Both the position numbers and the translations under genes were made by a program. A model generated the notes under the pieces. It was given only the letters and a program-made list of their open reading frames with translations, made no database searches and had not been told where the DNA came from. Below are positions 1-11,464 of a stretch of 64,000 nucleotides of DNA, in pieces; the stretch's first letter is position 1; every line of letters begins with the position of its first letter. The stretch covers positions 341,692 to 405,691 of the forward strand of contig MU278360.1 in the NCBI GenBank assembly GCA_022385755.1, read 5' to 3'. The stretch is from Trametopsis cervina. Its lineage: Eukaryota > Basidiomycota > Agaricomycetes > Polyporales > Irpicaceae.

Positions 1-830
1 AGTAGGATCTATTTTTTCTCGCGATCGGGCCAGTTGAGTCATCCCCGTAGGCAAAACAAGAGGTTTTATCACATCCGTTAGGCCTCACGACACGATTTCA
101 CCAACAATACTGGAAGCACTTACATTCTGGTTTGGGTCCGCGATGGATATCAGTGGTGGATGGATGATACCGGAGGTCAGTAATGAGCTTGACGAGGGGA
201 ACTCCTCCAGTACTTGCACTGTGTATGATGTTATGGGATGGGACGGTCGCGACAAAGACTTGGCACTGGCATTGGCTCTACTTTCGTAATACCAGAAGAC
301 ATGCTGAACTAACGAGACTCTCCTGAAGGTGGCCGAACCTGTTTTCGACGTCAACCTCGGTGTGCCCGACCTGATGCTACCACCAGAAACATATGTCAGG
401 TTCGATTCCCCGGCGCCCTCGGAATCAATATGGCATGCTGATAGCCAAGGTGTGTGTAACTGTGCTAATACGAATGGAGAAAGTAATATTTTTGTCAGCC
501 AACGATGACTCGATGTCTATCGCGGAAAGACAGGAGGTTCTACAGATCGTTACTTCGCCAACGGGTGTCGAGGATGCACCTATCCCACCACCGACATTCC
601 AAAACGCGTTTCATGACCTGACGGAGAACGTGTTGAACTGGCAGCTGACCGGCACAAGTTATCATGTCCATGGGCTTCCGCCGTCCGCCTTCCAAGTTCC
701 GTCAGAGATCTCCAGTGCCATTACGGTCTCTTCGGCAGCATCAACGTGTAACGAAGAAAGACATACGAACGGAGACTGGTTGTCGCAGCGTCCGTCAGAT
801 CTGGTGAACTACCCGCAACTGGTAGTATAG
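1..830 (+). CDS. 3' end of an unrecognised spliced gene (partial)
   Basis: I do not recognise this protein. An open frame from about 330 continues through the sequence encoding DVNLGVPDLMLPPETYVRF. It is interrupted by a likely intron of about 52 nt (GTGTGTAA at about 450 to TTTGTCAG at about 501). It then resumes with a Ser/Thr/Pro-rich tail that ends in NYPQLVV and a TAG at 828-830. A further open stretch at about 85-175 (PHDTISPTILEALTFWFG) may be an earlier exon, but its join is unclear. The 5' part lies outside the window. The composition looks like the disordered C-terminus of a regulatory protein. The reverse strand also has a short open frame here, so strand and gene reality are both uncertain. 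Confidence 0.4.
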
Positions 831-1257
831 CTCCTCGCCCTCCGGTGGTCCTTTTTTCGTATTCAGTCTCGGCAGACGGGATCTGCATGAGACGCAGAAC
901 GGACTCTCACATAGTGTAAACCTGACGTACACTGTACGCATAACGATCTTAGCAAGTATATGTACAATTAGCGTGTAATGATCAGTTGGCCAATCATACT
1001 TTCGCGTCGGTGTGATGCCGCCGGAACATCCGGAGCGCGGCTCAGAACAAGTACACGGTGAGACGCAACCTTGACCTTGTACCTTTTGTGTGGCTCATCC
1101 ATCCCACTATTGTCTCTGTCTTGTCTCATACTGCCATTCGATCGTTCTTCGGGTCAACGCATACGTGCAAACCTCCTGTTGAACTGTCGCAATCCTGGTC
1201 CGAGAATCGTGTGCTAAACCTCAATTCTCATAACACCGCGACCGACCTCTACCTGCA
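831..1257. other. Intergenic, upstream of the cyclin gene
   Basis: No supported coding sequence. A palindromic TTGGCCAA containing a CCAAT pentamer lies at about 986-994, roughly 265 bp before the cyclin ATG. It could be a HAP/NF-Y site, but a single CCAAT is weak evidence. Confidence 0.4.
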
Positions 1258-2690
1258 ATGGGTGCCGCTAGCACTGGTGCCGCTCAATGGCTATTCCCCG
1301 TATCAGCACTCCTGGAACAAAGTCCGAGCCGAACCACATCGTCTATTCCTGTAGAGAGAGAACTCTACGACCGTGCAAGAGGCGTTGAGTTCCTCTTCCG
1401 TCTCGGAGTGTCTCTGATTCTGTATGTCCCCTCTGCGTCACATTGAATGAGAAACTGAGTTTGTGTATTGCACAGACCCATATCTTCACTATATACAGCT
1501 GCGACATGGTTTCACCGCTTCTACATGCGATACTCCCTGGAGGACTACCACCGCCAGGCAAGTGCACCTTACACGGTGGCATTGCCCCCATTAAGCTAAA
1601 CAATGTACAGGATGTTGCGGCGGCATGCGTGTTTCTCGCGACAAAAACAGAAGAATGTGGCCGCAAACTCAGAGATGTGGCCAGAGTGTACTGCTCTAAA
1701 GTATGGGGGCGGAAGACGGAGGAAATCGCCGATGATAGTCAGGTCCGTTCATTTCCCAACGATGGTGGCGGAACCCTGACAAGAATATGTAGGAATTGGA
1801 AGAGAGCCAAACTGCCATCCTGCTGATTGAAGAGATTCTCCTCGAGGCTTTATGCTTCGACTTCGTCGTGCGGAGCCCACACGCCGATCTCGTTGACCTC
1901 TTGGAAGCAAGACAAGAGAGTAATGAATTCGAGGAATATGCCTTCACTATTGCGAACGACTCGTCAGTCTGCGACTTTCCCATGGTTTTCAGCGCGCTGA
2001 TGGCCATAATGGATATGACCTATACTAGATATCGAACGCCCCTATGCATCTTGCACCCTCCGCATGTCATAGCGGTGGCGTGTTACGTACTGGCCCAACA
2101 GTACGTCGATGGTGAAGACGCACCGGATTTGACGACAAGACTTGCATCACCCGCCCCCTCAGCATCGCTGCCGACTCCGCCATCGAACAAGCCACCACAT
2201 ACAGAGTCGATGAGATTCGCAGTGGACTTCTATAACATGAATGAGACGGAGCTGTCGGCAGTTGCTGGTAAGTCAGGCCTGTTGTTACGTTAATCGAACA
2301 GATGTACTGAACATCGCGATGCAGAGGCACTCACGATTCTGCTGGAGTTCTACGCCGCTCAGGATGTGAGCTCCATGGAGTACTTGTCCAGTTTAGCAGC
2401 TGTGAGGACTCACAGTCAAGGGGTGCTTCAGACACAAACTGATCGTGGCATGACAGGTTCCACCCCCAGAAACACCATCCGCACGACAAAAGCTCTACCA
2501 GTCGTTTTCGCAACTGGCCCAGAGTTCGCACAAAGCGACTGAGCCTGGGTCAGAAGCCGATACTACGTCGAGTGCCCCATCTCAGCCAACACAACCCTCG
2601 GAAAGAAGTCCAAACAAGGGGCGCGGATGGATCCCTGTCCAGAACGATGCAGAGAAGGATCCGTCGGAGAAGCCAACATGGCAAATCTAG
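1258..2690 (+). CDS. Cyclin K/T-like transcriptional cyclin
   Basis: This is probably the cyclin partner of a transcription-elongation CDK that phosphorylates the RNA polymerase II CTD (the Pch1, cyclin T/K and Ctk2 group). The ATG at 1258 opens the N-terminus with QWLFPVSALLEQSPS. The first cyclin fold follows: ELYDRARGVEFLFRLGVSL, then TAATWFHRFYMRYSLEDYHR, then VAAACVFLATKTEECGRKLR. The last segment is the family's signature helix. A second fold follows, with TAILLIEEILLEALCFDFVV and YRTPLCILHPPHVIAVACYV. The introns are short. Intron 1 is 1422-1475, and its removal gives the family-like LPISSLYTAATWF. Intron 2, 1558-1610, has a GC donor (GCAAGT). A polar tail ends in KPTWQI at a TAG (2688-2690). 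The cyclin assignment is firm, but the exact CDK partner is inferred. Confidence 0.88.
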
Positions 2691-2997
2691 CCTAGCCTCT
2701 AGTCGATGCTAAGACTTTTCGTGTGTTAGTACCCTTTTCTGCTTCGTTATCGCGTGTTGTATTGCTATTCTCCAACTGCATCGGGTGCTGTGATCATATT
2801 AATACAATGTAATCTTTGTCTAGGCCAGTAAATGAGCGCGATGAATTGGTGATGAGTGTCCAATGTCTGTGGAGTGCATGCCTAGGCCATCGTAGTCCCA
2901 ACGTTGGGTAGGGTGAGCCTAGACAGCAGGGACGAGTATATGGCGTCAGAGGGAAGGGAAAGCAGCGGCAGTAGTCGTCACGGGACATGAAAGAATT
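2691..2997. other. Intergenic between convergent genes
   Basis: This is the 3' flank shared by the cyclin gene (+) and POP4 (-). No coding sequence or structured RNA is evident. Confidence 0.5.
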
Positions 2998-4110
2998 CTA
3001 TAGTTCAACAGTTTCCTTGTGCTTGAACTTGCGACTGGCTCGATCGGCGGATCGGAAACAGAACTGGTTACCATACAACTCAAACTCCATGTGAGGGAGG
3101 TCTAGGACGGTTTCGTTCGGGGGTGACAACGACGTCACGGTCGAGGGCCCAACGGACCCGGTTTCTTCGTTCGCGGATGACGCATCGTCGTTCGGAAGCG
3201 CGACTGCGAACAACGGAACGGAAAACGTGAAAATCGAATTCGCCTTCGGAACCACTTGAATGTGTACGACCAACGACCTGGGTAAGATCTGGCTGCACGG
3301 ATTGTAGATCGTCAAGTCCACTTACGTTTCTGCTGATCCTTCGGTGTAACTATCTTGAATGCGTTCTCAGTCTCGTGGTACACAATCCCTGAGAGTCCGA
3401 CAAGACAAGGGTTTTTGCTTTGGCGCACTGTGGCCACATTGAATGTTGTCTCAGCTCAGGGTGTAAGTGGCAGCTGAGAAGAATCAGAAACGTACCAGTG
3501 ATCAGCGCACCCATAAACTCGGCTTTTATCAGCTTTGCATGCATGGTCGAAACATTCGGCGTTGAAAAGGCATCACCAGACTGCCCTAGATTGGTTGGCG
3601 CGGGCGGAAGAGCGAGCAGCTCTGTCATGTACCCCAACCACAGCCTGTGCAGCGCCACAAAATGCCCGAATCTAGCCAGTCGGAAGCAGCAAAGATACCA
3701 TCGATATTAACGCACGCTGCGCATGTGCCGTTACCCCAGAGACTGACCTTGATTCCGACCTATCAAGTTTCCAAAGGCTTTTTTCCCGGGCCTGTGCGTG
3801 GCCCATCACACCGGCGGCTGCTCTTGACTTGTCGGCGGCACGCCTTGCTCGCCTAGCTTCTCGCTGCTTTTCTGCTCGACTGTTGTTTGTTGAGTTCTCC
3901 AAGAGGATGTGACGGCCTTGTACGCGGCTCTGGTACAGCGAGCGTGGATCGGACGATCGTGTCACATTGCGGCTCACGTAGGTCGGTGTGAACGGTGTGA
4001 AACTGTTGAACGTGACACGTTGGTTCTTTCGGAGGGCGCATTGTCAGAGCTGACACATGCCGAAGAGGGGTTGCTCACGTTGATGGGTGGCAGGCCACCG
4101 TAGAGGGCAG
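2998..4110 (-). CDS. POP4: RNase P/MRP protein subunit POP4 (Rpp29)
   Basis: This is the protein subunit of nuclear RNase P and RNase MRP, which act in tRNA 5' maturation and pre-rRNA processing. A basic helix (RAEKQREARRARRAADKSR) is followed by WKLDRSESR and then, after an intron, by HFVALHRLWLGYMTELLALP. The Sm-like barrel reads MHAKLIKAEFMGALI, then GIVYHETENAFKIVTPKDQQ, then a join to LVPKANSIFTFSVPL. It ends with MEFELYGNQFCFRSADRASR and KHKETVEL at a stop at 2998-3000. These are hallmark UPF0086/POP4 segments. The start is unresolved: family-like sequence (FTPTYVSRNVTRSSDP) continues upstream of 3977, apparently through another intron to about 4100, and no convincing ATG was found. Confidence 0.88.
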
Positions 4111-4767
4111 CCTGCGGCTGCTTAAGCGTGTTCGGCCTGCGTGCGGGAGAATTGTGTCGGTTCAACTCTGATTAACATGATAACAACTGTTTCGCACCCC
4201 GCTTGGTTGTGAGACATGTGTGCAGATGGCTGCAAGCTGGCTGGCCAGGACAAGCGGTGTGTGGCCTTGAGCCACAGACGGCTTTCGATTTGGCAAGAGG
4301 CAAGGACGAGCGCGGCAGTGACAGAAGCTGCGCGTCGACGAAAGCGGGAGATCGACGCAGTAAAATTCACGTGAGGACGACGGCAAAGAACAGGCTGTGA
4401 GAGAGCGTGCGCCTGTGAAGAATCTCCGAGTGGATGACCTGTATCAATGAATTGGATCCATCGTCCTAACGTAACCTCCATGGTCCGCAGAGCGTTTCTT
4501 CGTACATTCCCAAAACGAGAAACCCGACTAGGTTGGCGACGTCTCCTGTCGCTCCATATCCTCCCAATGCTCTCTGGGCTCGCAAGAGCTAGCTTAGAGG
4601 CGTGCAATCGAGCTCAGTGTATCCGCATCGCCGGTATATCGATGCGATTGCGAAAGGGATAGCTTCACGACACACCACGCCGTGTTCACATGTTCACGCC
4701 ATTTACGAGCTCCTGAGCAACTGAATCACATCGCCTGGACACGCACCAGGCAAGTGGGGTGATGTGC
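4111..4767. other. Unassigned stretch upstream of POP4
   Basis: Long open frames exist on both strands, for example 4122-4607 on the minus strand. Their composition is biased and I recognise no domain in them. The first exon of POP4 may lie here. Otherwise I see nothing supported. Confidence 0.35.
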
Positions 4768-5482
4768 TCATTTATTCGCGTGCAGCTGATTATCTTCTGG
4801 CCATTCAGCAGCAGGAGCAGCCTTGTCGCTGGCACTCTGCGCGTTCGCCGAGCTGGCCGTCACCGACTGCTCTTCGCTAAATAGTGAGCTCCGTGGAAAA
4901 ACAACCTCGGCTACCGAGCGCCAGCGTGTGCTTTGCATCTTGTTACAAGACCGTTCGGAGAGACGCAACATCGCCTGTGCTTCGAAGCGACTTTCGCCCG
5001 CAACCACCATTCCTCATTCCTCCGAGACTCAGGGCGACGAGGTTTAATAAAGCCATTTGTTGCTGATGGATTTACTGCATTTGGCGTTCTACTTCCACAC
5101 GCCGTCCAGCATCTGATGACAAGAGAGAAGTTCCATCCACATAGGACGTCCGTTCTGAATCACCATTCTCTTGCGGTAGGTGTTCCGTAAACAACTCTCT
5201 TATCGTATGGGTCATCTGATTAATCTCTCCGACATTCACAGCTCCTCTTGTCTCGATGCAGGATGGCGACATCCACCGTCGTGAACCGTTTTCCCAGAGC
5301 CGTACCCGCGAGCTCGACCTTGGGTATGTCCAGCATTTTCTCCGAAATACTGGCAATGCACCCGATGTTGAACTGCGCGGTCCCGACTGCGTCTTCGATA
5401 ACAAGCAGGGGAAAGATGCGTAGACGCACGCCCGGCTGCGCCCGTCTCGCTGACCGCAGGCGGCTGTGAAATCAACGACCAC
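4768..5482 (-). CDS. Unrecognised spliced gene, C-terminal exons
   Basis: I do not recognise this gene. A strong acceptor (TTTCACAG) at about 5470 on the minus strand precedes an exon. One of its frames has a protein-like pattern of hydrophobic and charged residues: RLRIFPLLVIEDAVGTAQFN, then ISEKMLDIPKVELAGTALGK, then RFTTVDVAILHRDK. Downstream frames reading VNVGEINQMTHTIRELFTEH and FEAQAMLRLSERSCNKMQST look like later exons. The last ends in a polar Ala/Ser/Glu-rich tail with a stop at 4768. Exon joins and start are unresolved, and a start upstream of 5500 is possible. It could be a genuine conserved protein that I cannot place, or a decayed gene. Confidence 0.3.
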
Positions 5483-7278
5483 GTTCCCGCAGAGCTTGCC
5501 TTATCCCCGGGGCATGACGATACTAATCTTCGGCCAGAAGACATTCATTCAGTTCCCAACGCTCCCCGCTCCCCCTTCTCACCAGCCAACGGCCACAAAT
5601 ATTGACCTTCGCTCCGAAAGAACCGCGCTCACAATGTACCTTCACGGCATACTGTCTGACGGCATATTGTCTGCTGAGGCATTGCATAAGGTTCGCATCA
5701 GCCCCCTCACTAACTACCGGCTCCACGCCTTGAGTCCCTCTACGTGCTCACGTGTCGGGGGTCATTCTGCCGTCTGTCTAAATCCAGATCTATGCGCTGA
5801 GCACCGTGGACTCTTATCTACTGCAGGGGCTGGAGAGGAACGAGGACAAGCCTGTCAACTTCGCTTAGTGTCCGACGAGCTCCTTTCTCACTAACCACCA
5901 CGGACATGAACTCTTCCGTCACTCCCGCCGGACCCTTTTGCACACGCTTCCGCCACCAATAGACTCCCCGCTCTTGCCCTGTTACAGCTCTTCCCTCACC
6001 CTTTGCGGGCTATGCGGATCCCACATTCTGGACTCGGCAACAAACGACATCGGGACTATGGAGATCTGGGATGCTCAGGGCGTGGCAGACTCCCGAAGAC
6101 AGAACGCTGACCTGTCGACACTTCCTTCCATTCAGTGGATTCCTTACACATGCGCCGGCAGACCAAATCGAAGCCAAATATGATCCTGTTACAATCTACT
6201 GTCTACTAGTCCGGAAACGGAGCTCGATACAAAATGACGCAAGGGTATGCATGATACTACACTATGATGAATATATGGGGTGGTCAGGACATTTCTAATA
6301 CAGATTAGTGCGAATGGAAAGCGAAGAGCGAGGGTAACAAAGCCAGGTATACATATGATGATATTCTAGTCGTCCAGCGAAGTGTACGCGGGGTTCTATT
6401 TTGTTAAGCGTATTTGGAGGCTTTGGCAGTCGGGTGACCTCGGCCCATCTGGATACAAGCAGGGCAGAAGTCATCAATGACGGGGTCTGGATGGATACGT
6501 CAATAACGGGAAATGAGGTGAGTATGCTTGACTTCTCACTAAACTGCTGAGGGAACTGGCGGCTGAACGAGGCGTTATATTAGAGTTTATATGGCACTAT
6601 TCGGGAGAGCAACGTACTACTGCCAACATGTTTCAGTGCAGCTTGGGGGGACACAACTACGCGGATGCGCGGTGCTGAACTTGCAGAACCGGTCGTCGCA
6701 CTGAATCTAGGATACCCTGCGGTCGGCGACAATGCCCATCATCAACGAACAGGGAGGGGAGCGAACCATCTCGTCAGGCTGGAGGCGTTTGTTGTCAGAA
6801 ACAAGGACTGGTGGAAAAATAAGTGGCACGTACGAGGTCGACATAGTGGTTGCAGCGTTTATAGTGATTCCGTACTCTGCAAAATAGCAAAAAGCTGGAT
6901 GAGCATTGAGGGGCATAGTCGGCTACAAGTCGATTCACCGTCGCCAATGACACATGAGGTGGAGTGGGTGTCTGTGTGGTAGAGACCTGGAGGGTGGAGC
7001 TGTAGTTGGGCTTGCAGCAAACCCTTTCTTCCTCGGTCGCGTTTTATATGTTTTCAGACTACTTGCGAGGATAGGAACCGGCATCTATAGAGGATGTAGG
7101 GACAGGGGACGCGCATCTCGGAGCAATACTCGCGTCGATAACACATCAGCAAAATCGGGCCGCTTGCAACTTGAATGTCTCGTTCCAGGATATCAAGATT
7201 GCAGCAGGGGCGGAGTGTAACGGTGACCGCACGAGGATATAAAGGAGTATCTCGATATTAAACTGAACGCGTCTCGTA
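5483..7278. other. Unresolved 1.8 kb stretch
   Basis: No gene can be supported with confidence. Short coding-like pieces occur. On the plus strand at about 6400-6470 one frame reads FYFVKRIWRLWQSGDLGPSG. At about 6440-6520 another reads AEVINDGVWMDTSITGNE, ending at a good GTGAGT donor. They do not join into a recognisable protein. This could be an intron-rich unknown gene, or remnants. Confidence 0.3.
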
Positions 7279-7760
7279 TTACGATGCCTGGGCGTAGGTT
7301 GATCGGGAGTTGTGCCCTCTCTCTTGGACCAAAAACGCCACTTTGCGCATGCTTCGACATGCTAAAGCTAAAACGTTAAATTTGAATGCGACGTGTAAAA
7401 TACGACTGAGAAAGATAAGGCGAGGTCCGAGGATATGACCACCGTGCGACACTCTGGATTCAGGGTTGAGACGATGACCGCACACAGGCTGGACGTTCAC
7501 TTCGACAACGCTCGTCATTAAGTATGCAATCCCGGTTGCATGCGAGAACTGCGCTGCTTCGATGTACGGATCGTCATCGCAGGCTGTATATCAACCTACC
7601 TGCCTACATTGGTCGGCGCCCGTCTGCACGAAGGCAATGACCTCCTCGATCCAGCGTGGAGATAGCAATGCGAAGTCGAAGCGAGATATCCGGATGTCCA
7701 TACCCAGCTGGTTTACTTTGTCTGAGTTCGAAGGAAAGTGGTCTTTCGTCAGCATAATAA
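7279..7760 (-). CDS. Candidate coding exons, function unknown
   Basis: On the minus strand, from about 7760, a frame reads MLTKDHFPSNSDKVNQLGMD, then IRISRFDFALLSPRWIEEVI, then AFVQTGADQ, which looks like real protein. A possible intron (GTAGGC... to an AG near 7560) would join it to FSHATGIAYLMTSVVEVNVQ and a further open frame ending at 7279. I recognise no domain. Upstream minus-strand frames between 7840 and 8080 may belong to the same gene. Start, joins and function are unknown. Confidence 0.25.
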
Positions 7761-8094
7761 AATGCCGATGTTATCGATCTGCCTGGTACATCCCGGCCGA
7801 TAGCGTATGCACCGCTTTTAGGAGCGATAACTAGGACAAGTAGCTGCTGATCATACCAAACACCCATCCAAACCATCGCAAAGGCAGACACCCAGCGCAA
7901 GCAAAATACTTGTGCTGATCAGAAGAATACATCGCTGGACCGAAGGGCGCAAAGGATTCCCAGAGCCTATACACGTGGCTGAAGATGACCTGCCTGTATT
8001 CTTTCTCTCCCTGATTGGATTCGAGAAGGTTATCGCGAACTCTATCGCATCCAACGATCTCACAGCTACGCAGAGTTTCAAACGTCACTGTCGG

Positions 8095-9617
8095 TCATCC
8101 TGCAAACATTCCGACCAGGTATTGACTGACACCCTATTTCGCCGACGACATCCATCAGCATTTAGGGCGAATCAATTGCGAATGTTCCATCTTACCTCCG
8201 GAGTCAGTATTCCTACGTCTGAAAATACCAATGAGATTAGATCAGGCCTGGGAATTTGATGTTCCTGGTCAAAATTGACAATAAATTTGAGAGTAGCAAA
8301 GCTTACCGTGTGTAATCGACGTCCGGATTTTTGGCGATTTGCTCGGGGGTCATGATCCGCTGATGAGGAACTCCGTTTGCATTTTCTGAGTGAGAGTTTT
8401 CATGTCCTTCCACAGTCGACGTGCCGGAAGAATGTCCGGATAGGGATTCATCTGTGGCAGCAGTTGGTGCCGGTAATGGAGGGAAAGATAGCGTATTCGG
8501 AGTATGAGTGGGAAGATCATACTGCGAAAGAGGGAATAGACGATGAAACTTATAACTGCCGAGCCTTGGTCAGATGGCCGAATACACGAGTTTAACATGA
8601 GGAGCACCTGCCTTTCAGCGAGAGCATAAAACGGTTTGTGCGCCGCTTTTGCGATGATGGCCATCTGATTACTGCCGACAGCGTTGATAAGTCCACCACT
8701 TTCTACAACCGCTTCTGATCCTACGAGGACAAAGTCGACTTGGTCCATGACATAAGCTACGGCGGAGTCAAGAACCACTGTACACGGTATACCTGCCGCA
8801 GTCAAGGCGGCGTGTGTCTTGAGTCTGTGAGTGCATGAGTAACCACCCGTGAAGCTGAACTTAATGAGATAAGGACACACCCAAGTCCTCGCGGACGCGC
8901 TTCTGTGACATATACCGAGATTCGTTTCGTCTTATGGGCGTGTAGAAGAGCCCTCATGACAACGCGGGAATAGGAATGGGTGAGAATCTGGGTCGTTGAG
9001 TCAGCACTACTATACCGTGCCAATAAAGGGGGATCCAGAACGTGCCACCGAGTCGTCTTTGATGAATCCCAAAGTAAGCTGGGCGATCTTGTTGCGATAC
9101 GAAAGGGCCTCGGCTGCGTACTTTCGACCTTGGTTGATGAGCTCAGTCTTGAGGCCAGAGAAACTCTGACACCAATCGTCATCAACGGAATCGATTAAGC
9201 GTGCTGAGTGGAAAGTTACTCACGTCCGATTCATGGGGGAACAGAGTTACGAACGCTATGAATAGTTCACACCCTGCATTGAGGCTGATTGAATTGGGAG
9301 TTTGCTTTCGCAATTCTTCTGCGCCATCGTTGAGTGCCTGGACAAGCTCAAACATGGTCCCAGCTGGGAGACGATCATGACCTCATTGTTTGGAACGATC
9401 TCGGCAAAGACGTACCTTTAGAATTAACGACAAGTTCCGAGAGGGCGAGTATTGCTGCTAACGGAGGTGAAATCTAGACCCACGGAACGCTCGCAATTCA
9501 GAAAAGTCATGGTAAGCGATCAAGATCTGACTTACTCACTTCTTTATCCTCGAGGATACGAAGGTATGTGGTATGAATGTCGAACTCGCCGGCAGCTGTT
9601 TGGTTCGTTCCAGACAT
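8095..9617 (-). CDS. GCN3: Translation initiation factor eIF2B subunit alpha
   Basis: This is the regulatory alpha subunit of eIF2B, the guanine nucleotide exchange factor for eIF2. It senses eIF2-alpha phosphorylation in the integrated stress/general control response. The ATG at 9617 gives [20 protein letters not shown], then a short exon [19 protein letters not shown]. The helical domain continues through [20 protein letters not shown]. The Rossmann-like core reads [20 protein letters not shown] and [11 protein letters not shown], then [20 protein letters not shown] and [20 protein letters not shown], then [20 protein letters not shown]. The C-terminus reads [20 protein letters not shown], a Ser-rich insertion, NPDVDYTR, then [17 protein letters not shown] spliced to [12 protein letters not shown] and a stop at 8095-8097. 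The gene has many short introns. The fit to the family is complete from start to stop. Confidence 0.95.
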
Positions 9618-11464
9618 CGTAAGGGTTTGCTAGCACCGTGACTCGGTGTCAGGCTGATTAGATAGAGCTTTTACGAGTCTAGACTGGAGCGCGCAATCAC
9701 GCTGGACGTTAGCAAGCGACAGTACTCCATGCCAAAGCAGCTCTGTACAAACCTGATGACCGTAGAGATGCAAAGACAAGTCGTGACTCAAGTCAGATCA
9801 ATCTTGGTCACGATAAGTGACGATCGATCAACATGCGTCTATCTCAGATCTCCTCCCAGGTCCAGTTTGGCAAGCCAATACGATGCAGAATTTGAACGGA
9901 GAAAGAGTTGGGTTCAACGTCCTCAGCGGTGCTGTCGTTCACACGACAGATGGACAGTTTACTGATGTGCACCTCCACGTTCCCGCAGTCCAGAAGCATT
10001 ATAATTACATTGGGGTCGCCTAGAAGGCTACTGATTTTAGCCTTTCCGATCTTCGATAGCCATGTGCGCGACCGTAGGAAAGGAAAGGGATCCTTGGAAT
10101 GCTTTCGTGAGTTTGATTTGCCCCGTCTGGATTCGCAAGGCGGATGAGTCAGGGAAGGCAGCCGTACATAGGTGCCAACTGAGGTGCATATGGCCCTACA
10201 TCTATCGCTGGGGCTTCTGAGGAACAATGACAAGAAAGGTTATCCGCTTACTGCATCTCGCGGCCGTACACATTGTTGCCACTCCAGGGAAGTGAGATAC
10301 AGTGACGCTGTTCAATTCAATTTAATCTTGATAGCTCGCTGTCAGGAAATTTATCCAGCGGTAGCGCGGAAGTATACACTGAAGGGGCGGATGTGGCTGC
10401 GCTGAGGTCGCCAAACTCCGAAGGTTGGTGCGCGTACCCATGCCATTGTGAACTACGCAGTGCGAACGCGTCGGAAACCCCAGTGGTTTGCTGCGGGATG
10501 AGGTAATGTTACCACTAAGACCTGTCTCAATATGACGTTGCGACGTACTATTGGCTTGGCTAAGTGTAAGTCCAACGAGCGAGACAAAGTTAGCACCCGA
10601 GGGGTGTCGGGGCGGCGGCGACTGGGCATGCGCCCGAGGACGGAATGATCAATCCCGACCGCGATTGCCCATAAGCAGGTAAAAACAAGAGCAGTTGTCA
10701 GGGAGACAAGGGCAAAGCGCGGCGACGGAGGACGGAAAGATGACGCTTGGCTACACAACGATTCGTATTGGCGAGGGTCGACGGCACTTTGACAAAGACA
10801 GCTAGCTAGGGACAGCATCCGCCGCCATGTCAGTCGGGCTCAGTCCGTGTGAATCGGCGAGCGACCAGCGACGTCTTTGCGCGTCTACAAGTAATATATA
10901 ATTTACTTAAATATTCATATATATTCTCCGACAGACAATAACTGCACATTATCCACTCTCCGCTTCGTCTCCGACAGAAGCGCGCTGCGGAAATGGCGGG
11001 ATTATCCAAAATAGGAGTTAACGAAATGTCAACCTTAAACGACTTTGGCGTCGAAACACGTTCCGTGTTTGCGCCGCGTCCGTACCCGGCCAAACCCAAT
11101 GGGGCCGCCGGGCTCTCGCCATCCGCCAGGACCGAATCTGCAGTCCCAGGCACCTCCGTCGTCTCCCCAAAAACAAGCCGAAAATTATGTTCATGACCTC
11201 TCACAACACTTGATACTTGACGGCTTTCCCCTCCACCCTCCCCTCTAGTGTGCACAGGTACGCAACGTGCAACAACATCCTCTGATCCACATTTTCAAGT
11301 GCTGGTAAAGGTAAGGCATCCACTTGTCTGGGTCGCGCCTCTTTTCCTACATATGCGCTGCTTCTTCATGTCAGACACTTAGCTCACTCTTCTACGACCC
11401 CAGGTCTCCTTTCGCCTCCGCCTTTCTGTCCACTTCCTGCCTAATCATTCCTTTCTCGACGATA
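9618..11464. other. Long intergenic region without a supported gene
   Basis: Open frames on both strands, such as 9817-10023 (+), 9844-10233 (-), 10453-10818 (-) and 10830-11255 (-), show no recognisable domain and no convincing splice structure. The last 150 bp before 11465 is pyrimidine-rich, as expected for a fungal 5' leader. Confidence 0.4.

Noticed and set aside
398..408. A tRNA B-box-like GGTTCGATTCC
   Set aside because: The flanking bases do not form a T-stem or acceptor stem, there is no A-box at the right distance, and the stretch lies in an open coding frame (TYVRFDSP).
4122..4607. A 161-codon minus-strand frame upstream of POP4
   Set aside because: Basic and Ser/Arg-biased without motifs. 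It is not in a frame that joins simply to the POP4 N-terminus, so it was not called as a gene.
10830..11255. A 141-codon minus-strand frame and an overlapping plus-strand frame
   Set aside because: No domain, no plausible splice context, and competing open frames on both strands over the same bases.
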